Part shown: in pieces, positions 41,001 through 50,215 of the stretch
Numbering within the stretch: position 1 is the first letter of the stretch
Layout: each line of letters starts with the position of its first letter
Assembly: GCA_029718625.1 (NCBI GenBank)
Contig: CM056377.1
Span: 104,110,585-104,174,584, forward strand
DNA length: 64,000 bases
Direction: 5' to 3'
From: Synaphobranchus kaupii
Lineage: Eukaryota; Chordata; Actinopteri; Anguilliformes; Synaphobranchidae
The notes under the pieces: model-generated
Databases searched by the model: none
The model's input: only the letters and a program-made list of their open reading frames with translations
Told to the model about the DNA's origin: nothing
Position numbers and translations under genes: made by a program

Positions 41001-42601
41001 ACCTTTGAAAAGAGGGGTAACTCTGGCACATTTCCATATGGGGGGAATTGAACAAGTAGACAAAGACAAATTAAATAAATCTGCAAGGGGATACATTATT
41101 ACGTGAGCAGCAAGCTTGACAAATTTGCCTTCCAAACCGTCTGGACCAGCACTGCTACTTGTTTTTAACTCACATATAGCTTGAAAAACATCAGTAGGCA
41201 AAATTTGTCTAAAGGAAAAAGAGCCATTAGAAGTGATAGAATTTGAGGAGCCAGCCGTACCATAGAAATTCAAATATTGGGAACCACAGATAGAAGAGAA
41301 ATGTTGATTAAAAGCATTGGAAATAAGTAGAGGATCAGAGATAATTTCATTATTAATTTGTATCTGGTTTATAGGGCTTTTGTTGGTTTTATTGAGAACA
41401 CGGTTCAATTGATTCCAAAACTGTCTAGGGTTATTAAAATCCTGAGAAAAGCTATCTTTATAATAATTGGATTTTGCATTCCTTGTTTTGGTCTTACATA
41501 AATTCCTCAGGTATCTGTAAGTTTCCCAGTCAGCAGAATCTTTGGACGAGCGGTATTTGGCCCAAGCTTTATCTCTTTGTTTAAAAAGGTTGATGAGATG
41601 TGAGCTGATCCAAGGTAAATGTCTGCCTTTAACTCTAATTGTTTTGATGGGAGCATGTTTGTCAATTACACTAGTAACTTCAGAGTAAAAGAAGTTCCAT
41701 GCATCATCGACAAAAGGAATTAACTGAAATCTATCCCAGTTGATAGCTATTAAGTCTTGAATAAAACAATCAACATTCATATTCTTACATTGTCTCAGTC
41801 TAATATATTTGGATGGGGAACTTGGAATATGAATTTTCCAGACACAAAATATAACAGAGTGATCACTAAAACAATCAGACATAACACCAGATTTAGTTAT
41901 TCTTTCAGGATTCATGACAAGTATCCAATCCAACAGAGATGAAGACCGATAATCCACTCTAGTAGGTTCATTAATTAACTGAGTCAGGTTTACACTACCA
42001 AATAAATTTCTATCATTGGAGGAGGAACGATCAAGCCAGTTACTATTGAAGTCACCTAAAATAATCATTTCGTTCTGACAGTTGAAGGAGTTAATGGTTG
42101 ATAATATACACTTGGTAGACTCAGAGGGGGCAGAGGGGGGCCTGTAAATATTCCCTATAATCAGATGTTTATTTTCATGGAGAATAATCTTAATAAAAAG
42201 GCATTTGAAATGAATAGGATCAACTTTAGGTATTAAACGCTCAGACACAAGGTTTGAGGCAACATAGGTAGCAACACCACCTGCTCTGCTAGCCCTACCC
42301 ACTCTGTACAATAAATAGTTGTCAAGATTGACTTCATTATCAGAAATATTGCTGTGTAACCATGTTTCAGAAAGTGTAATTATATGTGGTTTGTAATCAG
42401 CAACCCAGGCTCTGAAGAGATCCATTTTAGGAGCAAGGCTCCTAACATTAGCATGAATGATTTTTAAACCTTTAACAGTATCCAACATGGTCTTGACTTG
42501 TTAGGACTAGAAGAAAACAAATCAGGTCAGAAAAGAACTGCGATAAGATAAGGATGAGAGGGGGGGGGGGGTGATAAGAGAGCCCATACCAGCACACCCA
42601 C

Positions 42602-42686
<85 letters not shown>

Positions 42687-45600
42687 ACACACGGGACAGA
42701 GATAGGGCAAAACAAAACAAACTGCATCACAAAACAAAACGTACAGCTCAGTCTGTAGAGCACACAAATACAAATAAAAGTATAACAAAACAAAGGACAA
42801 GGCAAAGCAAAATAAGGCCTACAAACCAGCAAACAAAAAATAATAGCGAGCTCAGATAAAGAGAAGAATGGGGGAGAAAAGCATTAGGCCATTCCCTAGC
42901 CGCAGTGGGCTAGATATGCAAAAGAAAAATAAAGAGATCAGCAGGGTGAATCTGCTAGTATCTGATGACATGTTGCCATAGCAATGGTCGCGTTGATGTC
43001 GCCTAATCAACATGCGACTTTGTTTACCTCAGAGACACTAGCCCCCGACACTACTGGATTAACGTTCTCATCTCCACCACTTAACCAGTAAGTTATCTGG
43101 GGGTTTCTATATAACTTCCCATCAATAAAGAGTTTATCCGTGGACAGACAAGCTCTTTGGTTACCATTCCTTGCTTCCAGGCCAGAATACAAGAATACAG
43201 AATACAAGCTTAACAAACAGTGGAAAATGTCAGGGGGCCATCCTTTACCCATGCAATCCCATCTACGGTTAGACGCACATGACAGTACCTGCAAAGCAAC
43301 AAGGAATAGCTACGACACAACTGAACATCATGGCGGCGCATAGAACATTAGCGAGCCAGTGGCAAACTATCAAGCTACTATGCTAGTCACAGCTATAATA
43401 CCAATCTTTTCAGAGTGCCAACCCCTCAAGAAAGGAGTTTGTGAAACTCTGCTTTGACTAGTGGCCATCATACCTGTCAGTAAAACTCCAGTGGGAGAGC
43501 AATGGCGTTGCCCCCGACCATATTTTGCAGGTGACCGTACTATGCAGAAAAGCAAAAGGGAGTACCAAAAAGTGGCCACCATAGAAAATATATGGTGAGA
43601 CCGTATATAATTTTATACATTTGGAAACGGCAAGGGATTTTGTACATTTTGCTGAGAATGTGGGGAAAAAAAATCTATCTTCTGCCAGTGGCCTCATTGG
43701 CCCCATTGTGAGAGGTGCCTTTCCTCTTATTAGAATGAGTTATTTTTCACTTCCATGTGTCCTTTGGTGTGACCGTAGGGCGGTTGTGCCTGTTGCAAGT
43801 CTCCATTGTGAGAGACTGATGACGGAAACTTCTTTCAGACTAGGTTCAAGATAGGCAATTCATTGATAGTTTTGAATACCTATTTATCTACAAAAAGTAT
43901 TTTCTGCGCGCTGGCAAGAGTTTTCATTTTTCTTTTTATTCCGATGAATTATCAGCATGTGTTTGATTTATTTTCTCTGTGGCTGAAGAGTGATGGTGTG
44001 GGTTTCACGTTTGGCCTTTTCTTTGTTTGGGCCTTGGGGAGGATGTCACAGCTGTGAATGCCACCCTCCTAGACAGCCTCATATTCTCAAGCTGCTGTAT
44101 AGTGCCAGATTCCAATCAGGCGTCCTACCAGACTCCATAAAATACATCAGAACAATAGGCTGTCTGCACTTACCAAAGTCTGCCAGCTCACACTGCCTAA
44201 AAACCTGTAAGTGTACAACAGTGACTCAATAAAAAACTGTGCTGATTCATACAATACTTGTAGGTTTATGGCCTAGATTAGACATGGCCTTCTGTTAAGC
44301 TATGTGAAATGGTAGCTCTGCAGTAAAATGATGCTGGCCGATCCTATCTCCTGTTAATCATTGTAGTTAATTTTATTACAATGATTGTGATTCCATCCCC
44401 TTAATGCGAGTTCCTTTTTTTAATAGCTGTGTGTCTGGTTCTTTGTCTCCAGGTGTTTTGAAGGACTACCTGAGGGAGCTGCCGTCACCCCTGATAACCA
44501 AGCAGCTGTATGAGGCTGTTCTGGACTCCATGGCCAAGAGGCCCCTGCGCATCGGAGCCAAGGGCTGCGAGAACGAGGCCGCAGACTCCGAGCACACCGT
44601 CGGCCTCCTTCAGATCCTTCCAGAAGTGGAGAAGGTAACGGCGCCTTGGGGCGGGCGTGATTCTCACCGGGGAGAGGGAGGGTTACAGAAGCCAGCCTTT
44701 CCCAGCGAGGAATCTCTTTCAGAGCGAGGCTATGAAGTGGCACTGTTGTGTTCTCACCACTGGGGCTTCCGGCAGAAAGCTGCGTTCCGCACCTTCGTCT
44801 TTGTTTAGGCTCCCTGGCATGGCAGCGCCTCCCAGATGACATTGGTTGAGGGCCTGCAGCTGCTGGCAGACATAAACATGCATTCATTGGGTTCTGATAG
44901 CGAGGCTCCTTGAGGGCAGTGCGTACAAGTGTGTTGGGAGCCGCCAGGCCCTCAGTCCTGCCTCAGTGGCTGAATGGAGCTTTACACATTCTGTAGAGAT
45001 CAGCACTCAATCCAGAACCCTTTTTTACAATTCTAAACTTTAGGCTCAGTGCCAGGTTGGTGGCTGAAGAAGTATGTAACAGGAAATGTGAAGAGCATTA
45101 GTCATTGTTTTGATGTCTTCATTTTATAAGCTATTACACAATTATTTAGCAATATCTTCTGTTTGTGTGCTGACTTGTGTTGTCCGTGGCCGATGGCAGG
45201 TAACCCTGCTTAAGCTGCTGGACCACCTGAAGCTGGTTGCCTCTCATCATGAGGTGAACAAGATGACGTGCCAGAACCTGGCCGTTTGCTTCGGCCCAGT
45301 GCTGCTGAGCCAGCGCCAGGAAGCCTCCTGCCACAGCAACCGGGTCTTCATTGACTCAGAGGAGCTGGCCAGTGCCCTGCACTTCAAGAAGCACATTGAG
45401 GTTCTGCACTATCTCCTGCAGCTTTGGCCAGGTATGCTGTCCACAACCTTCCTTCCCGTTTCTATTTTCTGTACCCCTTTTTTGGGTTGAACTTGCCAGT
45501 GACTTGTGGAGACAAGTTACAAGCCTGATGCTTGAATAATGGTTTCTTTTTATGCTTCTGAAAAACATCTGATGCTATAAATTTATGGCTACAACCGTGT

Positions 45601-48376
45601 GTCTTGCTGTCACTCAACAAAGGACCAGGGCAGATGTCTCTCAACCATGACCATTGATTTAAAATATTACCCACGTTTAATGGTTTGGTTACCCAGGCTT
45701 AATGCTTTGATCTTAGGTTAGCAGCATGGCATTGAAAACAGCTATTCTTTATTCTAGAGCTGACATAGTCCACAGGGTGCTTCATCATGAGTTGAAAGCA
45801 TGTTAACAATAGGCTTTCAACATGCTTTTCTAGATGGCAATTTCAGAAATTGCCATCCAGAGCGGACACTGCACCTTGTGGTCGAAGATTGTCTTTTATC
45901 TCTTTGTACAGCGGTTCACATCAGCAGTTAATTTCCCCCCTCTGCCTGAGCCGAAATGCATTGAATGGAATGTGCACCTTATAAGCTGAGGAAGGGATAG
46001 GCGTGAAGTGTGGAATTACAACAAGGTTTAGGAATGAAAAGTTGTGCAAATGTGCAGGGAAATAAGTGCACCCGTTCAGATCCCTTGCATTGAGGGTAAT
46101 GTTCTACGCAGTGTCTGTTCTCCCAGTTGACGTGGCTGTAGCTTGAGTATATGATACTGGCATGCAACATCCATCTTGTGCATCCTCAGTTTAAAAATAT
46201 CACTGAATGACTCAAATGAACTTCACCGCTCTTGTGCTTGGAAATGTGGGTAAATGTGGCATTAATTACAGATATCGGACATGCCACAAATAAAGGTTGC
46301 ACATGATATGAAGGGTGCAAAATTCCAGCTGGGGATCGATTCTGAACTCTTGTCAAATTACAGTCCCAGCCAGTGGAAACCCTCTGACCCTCACCCACCT
46401 GAAATTTTACACTGAATCAAGCTGTAACCTGATATGTGCATCACTCCCACCTCCCAACATCCACTTCCTTGGCTTTAAAAGCACTGTGCCCCATCTATAA
46501 TTAACGGCATTCCTAACCTAACCTTAGCCCCAGTGCTTCACCCTAACATTTTGCAGTCATTAGGTTAAATTTTCAACCCTTATGAAGTCCTTCCCTCAGC
46601 TACAGGGATGTGTGTGATGACTGGGTGCTGCAGTGTGACTGTGTGTTTTGGTGTGTGTGTTTGAGGAAAGGGCAGGTGGTCAGGGAAAGATCACCCAGTT
46701 GCATGGGGGTGGGGGGGGGGGGGGCGCATATTTTTAGACCGCCAGGGACTGTAACGCTGGAGGCCGAAAGGGGAAACTCCCCTACTAACATGATGAGGCG
46801 CTTTGGGAGTTCACGGTTTTTCCCCATATCCTGGGATCAGCCACAAAGCTGCCAGCTGCCCAACTTTTCCTCTTTGGTCCTCTTTGGTCACAGGAAATAG
46901 AGCTGTGATTCTGTTCTGTTGCCCTGGTTACTGGAAAATAACTATTCTTCTTATGGTGTTTTTCTTCTGGGTTTTTGTCTATGCAATGTAGCAAATGTTC
47001 TAAAAAAAATAAAAAAATTCTTCTTTGAAAATTGGTTTCATTTTAAGATTTTCAAACTTGGCAGGAGTAAAGCCATTCATTGCTATATAAAAAGTCTTAT
47101 AATTTGCTTGCTTTTTTAATTTTGCTTTTCCTAGCAGAAGATTTGTGAGGTTTGATTCCATGCAATGTTTTTGTTTTCATTACTCACTATAGGAAGCAAC
47201 TAAAGGTGGCGGAGAGTTAGTTACACACTGATTGTAAACAGGAGGACAGGTAACTGGGCTATGGATGTGTCTGAGTGCACTACACTAAACTGAGCTCAGT
47301 CATTTTTTTAGATGACGGACATGCTAACGTTCTCTGATTGTGGCTGAAGGAGCCCCTCTCAGGTCATTGTAGGTCATAATTTTTGATCTGCAAGTGACCA
47401 GAACTCCTGCTGTGTTTTCATTCAACAAAGACATTTTAAAATCTCTCCCTATATTCTAAATGACACCTGGTGGGGAGGTCAAACTATGAATAGCATCTAT
47501 AATATGCTAATATTGTACAACACTGAGACAGTACCCCATTGGTTGTCACATTTTTAATGACCTGTCAGACCAGCATTTGACTCCATAAGATGTAGGTTTA
47601 TTCAGGCTCCCCACTTAAGACATTATGTTTTGAAAAAATCAGCCAAGATGAACCCTTCTAGCTTGTGTGTTGCAGAGTGGATTTGGCATGCTTCTCTGCT
47701 GCATGGCACGTGGCTCTTTCCTCAGTTCTGCCCCTTAAGACTGTAAAACGTCTTATGAAAATAACTCCTCCTTCTCTCTCATCTAGTGGTGGACCCCCAC
47801 AGCAAGACCTCTGTCCAGGTGAAGGAGCCCCCCGCAGAGACGACGGCCGCCCCGCAGTACCTGCGCCGGAGGAGAGAGCGCCCCCAGGTTCTCAACCTGA
47901 GCGAGGCGGAGATGGCTGGGGTGCTGCGCCCCAAACCTGGCCGACTTGACAGCCCCAGCAACCGCTACGCTGGGGACTGGAGTTGCTGCGGAGAGAGCTA
48001 CTTCCAGCCCCTGAAGGAGACTGCCAGCAAAGAGGCAGACTATGATGATGTGCCATCAGAGGACACGGAGAGTGCTGAGGAGGGCCAGGAAAAAGGGGAG
48101 GAGGAACCTCCAGTTGTGGAGGAGAATGATGGACCAGCAGAGGTAGAGGAGGTGGAGGAGGATACTGGACTGCCCGAGGAGTCCACCGATCACATTTTTT
48201 CAAGCCAGGAGCACCTAGCCAAAGAGCACACCTACCAGGCCTACATGAAAATCCAGGAGATCAGCCCAGTTCTGAGCAACAGAGTCAACCTCAAGGATCT
48301 GCAGGAGAGCATCGACACTTTGATTGGCAACTTGGAGAGGGAGTTGAATAAAAACAAGTTCAACGTGGGCTATTGA
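11432..48376 (+). CDS. SYDE2: SYDE2: synapse-defective Rho GTPase-activating protein (whole gene, seven coding exons)
   Basis: The gene encodes a C2-RhoGAP protein of the SYD-1/SYDE family, which stimulates GTP hydrolysis by Rho GTPases. C. elegans SYD-1 acts in presynapse assembly. Joined, the exons give about 1,672 codons if one extra G in exon 1 is disregarded. Approximate residues: long low-complexity N-terminus 1-930; IWYNPIPED near 828-836; C2 domain 1125-1246; RhoGAP 1261-1475; acidic tail 1476-1672. The RhoGAP arginine finger is Arg1302 in GLYRLCGS, and the family Asn is about 1425 in [10 protein letters not shown]. Every junction is GT/AG and every phase agrees (1,1,0,1,0,1). The SYDE family is certain. 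SYDE2 rather than SYDE1 rests on the long N-terminus and the neighbouring DNAI3. Confidence 0.93.
13552..20903 (+). other. SYDE2: SYDE2 intron 1
   Basis: A 7.35-kb intron running from GTAGGC to TTCCTTGCAG. It is AT-rich with scattered GC-richer islands (for example 14270-14480 and 16780-17110). No exon, RNA gene or clear transposon was recognised inside. Confidence 0.75.
20904..21575 (+). CDS. SYDE2: SYDE2 exon 2
   Basis: The acceptor TTTCCTTGCAG precedes CCCTGATTGAAAATG. Exon 1's last G plus CC makes an Ala codon, giving ...[15 protein letters not shown]. The exon carries the [11 protein letters not shown] block and the acidic/aromatic motif [19 protein letters not shown], which I associate with SYDE proteins. 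Codon usage is far more GC-rich than exon 1, most strongly at 21050-21350. It ends TTCAG|GTACAG with one base of a split Asp codon. The reading frame continues only 74 bases into the intron. Confidence 0.93.
21576..28084 (+). other. SYDE2: SYDE2 intron 2
   Basis: A 6.5-kb intron. It holds an old L2/SINE-like tail with an (ATT)n run at 22920-23001 and several T- or A-rich runs. Two GC-richer islands (25290-25760 and 26480-26710) could be conserved noncoding DNA. No further exon was found. Confidence 0.7.
22920..23001 (+). repeat. Degenerate L2/SINE-type tail with (ATT)n
   Basis: TGCACTTTGGGTGACAAACA, then GGTGCATTATAAAG, then about ten ATT units. This resembles an eroded form of the fish 'AAAGCGCTTTGGGTG...GGCGCTATATAAA' tail. 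Confidence 0.5.
28085..29181 (+). CDS. SYDE2: SYDE2 exon 3 (C2 domain and start of RhoGAP)
   Basis: The acceptor TTTCCCTCAG is followed by ATGGCACTGAATTG. The split codon restores Asp, giving [19 protein letters not shown] Lys/Arg-rich stretch follows ([20 protein letters not shown]), likely a basic membrane- or protein-contact segment. A Ser/Pro-rich linker leads to a C2 domain starting near [21 protein letters not shown] and ending near [12 protein letters not shown]. RhoGAP begins near [14 protein letters not shown], with [15 protein letters not shown] at the exon end. The donor is CTGTCAG|GTGAGC in phase 0. The C2 lacks an obvious full set of calcium-binding Asp residues, so it may not bind calcium. 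Confidence 0.96.
29182..32004 (+). other. SYDE2: SYDE2 intron 3
   Basis: A 2.8-kb intron running from GTGAGC to TTAACAG. The region 29300-29800 is unusually GC-balanced for this intron and might be conserved noncoding DNA. No gene or transposon was recognised. Confidence 0.7.
32005..32131 (+). CDS. SYDE2: SYDE2 exon 4 (RhoGAP arginine finger)
   Basis: A 127-bp exon, entered in phase 0 after ACAG. It encodes [20 protein letters not shown] and continues to YPDINVIT. Arg in GLYRLCGS is the catalytic arginine finger of RhoGAP domains (usual form GIYRVSGS), so the GAP looks active. It ends ATTACAG|GTAAAA with one base of a Gly codon. Confidence 0.95.
34725..34749. repeat. 25-base poly-G tract
   Basis: An uninterrupted run of 25 Gs on the plus strand, preceded by G-rich clusters from 34691. 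It can form G-quadruplexes and its exact length is likely uncertain in the assembly. Confidence 0.9.
36259..36284. repeat. C12-TT-C12 tract
   Basis: Two runs of twelve Cs separated by TT, with G-quadruplex potential on the minus strand. No coding relevance was seen. Confidence 0.9.
38909..39010. repeat. 102-bp foldback element
   Basis: The ends are imperfect inverted repeats: CATACAAATGCATTGAAACC at the left pairs with GGTTTCAATGTATTTCTGTA at the right. The loop contains CAGCCATCTTGGGG and ATGGCAGTCACGTG. It resembles a small MITE or hairpin. No transposase or clear target duplication was found. Confidence 0.7.
39026..39175 (+). repeat. Repeat Y, copy 1 (inverted partner in intron 6)
   Basis: This matches the reverse complement of 46118-46275 along its length with scattered changes. 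Landmarks are GCACAAGAGCGGTGAAGTT, TTTGAGTCATTCA, GGATGCACAAGATGGATGTT and ATACTCAAG.TACAGC. The family is unknown to me. Confidence 0.85.
39660..42488 (-). CDS. LINE ORF2-type protein: APE endonuclease plus reverse transcriptase, intact frame
   Basis: An uninterrupted 942-codon frame with an upstream in-frame stop at 42501-42503. The N-terminal AP-endonuclease region covers about residues 8-215, with HANVRSL (Asn13), LSETWL (Glu41), LGDFNSNW (Asp146, Asn148) and FSDHSVIF (Asp209, His210). The reverse transcriptase covers about 470-740: [25 protein letters not shown] (catalytic Asp), [14 protein letters not shown] and the YADD active site at residues 663-666. The enzyme nicks target DNA and primes cDNA synthesis there. 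All key residues are present, so it looks recently active or coding-competent. L2/CR1 group is the best fit; a Rex1-type assignment is not excluded. It is unrelated to the host gene's function. Confidence 0.92.
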   Translation of the reverse strand: MLDTVKGLKIIHANVRSLAPKMDLFRAWVADYKPHIITLSETWLHSNISDNEVNLDNYLLYRVGRASRAGGVATYVASNLVSERLIPKVDPIHFKCLFIKIILHENKHLIIGNIYRPPSAPSESTKCILSTINSFNCQNEMIILGDFNSNWLDRSSSNDRNLFGSVNLTQLINEPTRVDYRSSSLLDWILVMNPERITKSGVMSDCFSDHSVIFCVWKIHIPSSPSKYIRLRQCKNMNVDCFIQDLIAINWDRFQLIPFVDDAWNFFYSEVTSVIDKHAPIKTIRVKGRHLPWISSHLINLFKQRDKAWAKYRSSKDSADWETYRYLRNLCKTKTRNAKSNYYKDSFSQDFNNPRQFWNQLNRVLNKTNKSPINQIQINNEIISDPLLISNAFNQHFSSICGSQYLNFYGTAGSSNSITSNGSFSFRQILPTDVFQAICELKTSSSAGPDGLEGKFVKLAAHVIMYPLADLFNLSLSTCSIPPIWKCARVTPLFKGGDPSNVNNYRPISIICTIAKIFEKLIFNQLSQYINLFNILSPSQSGFRPNFSTTTALLKFTNDVFSSFDKGQLTGAIFIDLSKAFDMVDHYLLLDMLYSIGLTQNALFWFNTYLHNRHQCVVVQGSQSDYLIVEKGVPQGSTLGPLLFSIFINDLPQICSNCSLHLYADDTVIYTSNSDILQIQNSLQSDFNLVQNWFHNNKLVLNKKKSCCMVFGTRPSRSYFCDLHIISDDGLPLEKVDLFKYLGLWIDPELSFKPHIDSIIKRTYGCLSSLYRSINCFTFQVRKRIISQLILPIIDYADIVYQNTSDTNLRPLNVVYNSLCRFVLRCPYRTHHCFMYHSLNMLQLESRRQLHWVQLIFKCVYFNCPSYLKQLLVPCKSTYSLRHMQYPFFFVPRIFKEVGRRSFQYKAPSDWNNLPLSLRSITSFRCFRSSLFSYFKTTCSCF
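42604..42692. repeat. (CA)n microsatellite in LINE 5' region
   Basis: A long CA run with one interruption near 42680, just upstream of the LINE ORF on its own strand. It probably expanded after or within the LINE 5' region. Confidence 0.95.
44453..44634 (+). CDS. SYDE2: SYDE2 exon 5 (RhoGAP)
   Basis: The acceptor TTTGTCTCCAG precedes GTGTTTTGAAGG. With the carried G it reads [20 protein letters not shown], the conserved 'LK..LRELP.PL' block of RhoGAP domains that contacts the GTPase. It ends GGAGAAG|GTAACG in phase 0 after [10 protein letters not shown]. Together with exon 6 it is 414 bases, a multiple of three. Confidence 0.96.
44635..45199 (+). other. SYDE2: SYDE2 intron 5
   Basis: The shortest intron, 565 bp, GT to AG. 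No embedded feature was seen. Confidence 0.85.
45200..45431 (+). CDS. SYDE2: SYDE2 exon 6 (RhoGAP C-terminal half)
   Basis: The acceptor GATGGCAG precedes GTAACCCTGCTT. It encodes [20 protein letters not shown] and [20 protein letters not shown], with the family-typical Asn of 'NLAVVFGP'. [13 protein letters not shown] closes the domain. The donor is GGCCAG|GTATGC, leaving one base of a Val codon. Confidence 0.96.
45432..47786 (+). other. SYDE2: SYDE2 intron 6
   Basis: A 2.36-kb intron ending CTCATCTAG. It contains an 11-bp-arm hairpin (45833-45857), the second Repeat Y copy (46118-46275) and a poly-G run near 46707-46723. Confidence 0.8.
46118..46275 (-). repeat. Repeat Y, copy 2
   Basis: The reverse complement of 39026-39175 with scattered substitutions. 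It shares AACATCCATCTTGTGCATCC and AACTTCACCGCTCTTGTGCT when read on the plus strand. It sits in intron 6 in the opposite orientation to the intron 4 copy. Confidence 0.85.
47787..48376 (+). CDS. SYDE2: SYDE2 exon 7 (C-terminal tail and stop)
   Basis: The acceptor TCTCTCATCTAG precedes TGGTGGACCCC. The carried G restores Val, giving [16 protein letters not shown]. Features are a basic patch [20 protein letters not shown], a glycine/tryptophan segment [14 protein letters not shown], a long Glu/Asp-rich stretch (about 48040-48180), and a predicted helical end [20 protein letters not shown] that may be a short coiled coil. The stop is TGA at 48374-48376 after NKFNVGY. Confidence 0.95.
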
Positions 48377-49503
48377 CTTACAGTAAAGAGATGAGCGCAA
48401 CACAGGGAGCGTGTCACTCAGGCCTGGTCAGCCACATTGCTGGCAGGTACATTTCTGAGAGCCCACGAAATGGCACCTCTCCCGCTTTCTCTCGCCAATC
48501 TCTTTTGGGTTTCCGTACCTGCCATAGGCATTCCTTCAATGTTTTCCGGTGTCTATTTTAGTGTGTCGTTTGTTTTTTTTTCTTCTTATTAGAAGAATCC
48601 ATTGACCCTGAGGGGTGTAAAAGGTGCCTTAATTGTGTAAAGGTGGTACTTGTGGCAGCGGAGAGAGTTCTTGAGGTACATTATGTAAACCGATGCACTT
48701 ACAAAGCTCGGGGAGCTTGTTCAAGTAGATGTAGGCTATGGGCTGGGCTGTGACACCAGTGGCTGCTGAGCTCTCATACAGGATTCCTGAAGTGCTGCTG
48801 TGGCCGGTGAGTTGGTTCTCATGCAGAATTAGCCTGGGGTAGACCTGTGACCATTATCAGTGTATTCATTTGTCAAATCAAACAAACTGTACAGTTATAA
48901 ATAACTATGAGATACGATAAATGTTCACCGGGTGCTAAAACATATGCTTCTTCTGAGGCGTGAATGGTACATGTTGTATCATCTTTGAGAGAAAGGTTTC
49001 TCTGTCAATGTATACATGTAAAGATAATAATTTTCTATTTTTCTAGCCCCTTATATATTTGCTTTGATACAGTGCGGATTCAAGCAGTTATTAAGATGCA
49101 CGGAGTTACAAATTGTCAGAAAGACCTAATTGCCTGGGAACCAGCCATCCACATTTTATTGGAGCAGTCACTGTGGTGGTGACTTCATATACTATGACAG
49201 AGAATTTGTTACTTAATAATTTAACTCTTCAATTATCCAGGGATCCAGAATTGTCAGTATTTAATACAAGGAAAAAATATATATAAACACATGTAATGTT
49301 TTTGCAGTATATTTTTTGACAGCTTATTTTTTCATTTATTCCTATTTAAATGTTCTAAATTACCTTGTAGTATTGTTGATCTATAGTTATTTCATATAAT
49401 GGATTGCTTTGTCCTCAAGCTACCTGTACACATTTTTCATGAATGTGTTGTGCTTTTAAATATTTTGTGGGACTAATGAAATTATTTTAGCTGTAAAATA
49501 TAA

Positions 49504-49539
<36 letters not shown>

Positions 49540-50215
49540 GCATATTCTCAGAAAGGCTTTGCTATTCTATCTGTACATATTTGGTATGTTTTTATTTAGT
49601 CACTGTTGGTATGAACTCTGTTTATGATTGTTGGTTTTAAATTTACTGAATGTTACTTGGTCAAAAGCTTTACAGTCAAAACAAGCTCATTTTATCCCTG
49701 ACTGTCCAGGGTGTTTATAGTTGTATATAGATTTAATTTTTTGTTGTTCCTTTTATTTTTCCTTTGGCAGCTGCTCACACACACGTTATTCAACTGTAAA
49801 TTTTAAATGTAAAAAAAATAAATTAAGTTTGTCCCAGAAACATTTTTGATTGGGCAGTGTATGACTGTATTATGTCAGGATGTTTTCAAAGTATTGTGAG
49901 CATGCTCTAGGTACTGCCACACATCACTGCAAGTGAAGTGGGATCTCTGCCATTGGAGCAAATCTCTTTTCCTCGTCAGTGATGTACAGTGTTGTGCAAT
50001 TGTACAATGTGAGCTGGCTCTGCTGTTCTTGTATAAATGCATTCCTCACAGCTCATTATAAGAACAGCTGTACAAATATATGTAATTGTTTTTTTGTTTT
50101 TTGTTTTTTGTCGAAAAAGAAGCCTAATGTGATGAAAGATGAAAGTATCACAGAACGTTAAGATATTACTTTGTACTGATTGGGGGAAAAAATAAATGTA
50201 TTGTCATATTAAAGT
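48377..50215 (+). other. SYDE2: SYDE2 3' UTR (candidate extent)
   Basis: AT-rich noncoding sequence after the stop. Candidate AATAAA signals occur at about 49816-49821 and 50190-50195; either could set the transcript end. A (TA)n run lies at 49498-49539. The extent is an inference from the signals only. Confidence 0.5.
49498..49539. repeat. (TA)n run in 3' UTR
   Basis: TATAAATATATATAAATATATA followed by a run of TA units, self-complementary. Confidence 0.9.

Larger units (their letters stand above)
39320..43335 (-). mobile_element. L2/CR1-group LINE inserted antisense in SYDE2 intron 4
   Basis: A near-complete non-LTR retrotransposon on the minus strand. The long ORF (42488-39660) is followed by a 3' UTR ending near 39320-39345 with a CAATAAAATTC-type end. 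The minus strand upstream of the ORF holds a long (GT)n, seen as (CA)n on the plus strand, and a short frame at 43007-43294 containing [13 protein letters not shown], which may be a remnant of ORF1 or the 5' end. I could not find a convincing target duplication, so both ends are approximate. Confidence 0.75.
32132..44452 (+). other. SYDE2: SYDE2 intron 4 (12.3 kb, hosts antisense LINE)
   Basis: The longest intron. It contains a 25-base G run (34725-34749), a C12-TT-C12 tract (36259-36284), a 102-bp foldback (38909-39010), one copy of an inverted repeat pair (39026-39175), and the LINE with its flanks (about 39320-43330). A degenerate repeat-like stretch (ATTAGAACATAAAAAGGAG) lies near 33740. 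No coding exon was seen between exons 4 and 5. Confidence 0.75.

Noticed and set aside
42604..42692. Regular CA repeat that could be mistaken for a repeat array
   Set aside because: Dinucleotide microsatellite; there are no spacers, so it is not a CRISPR array.
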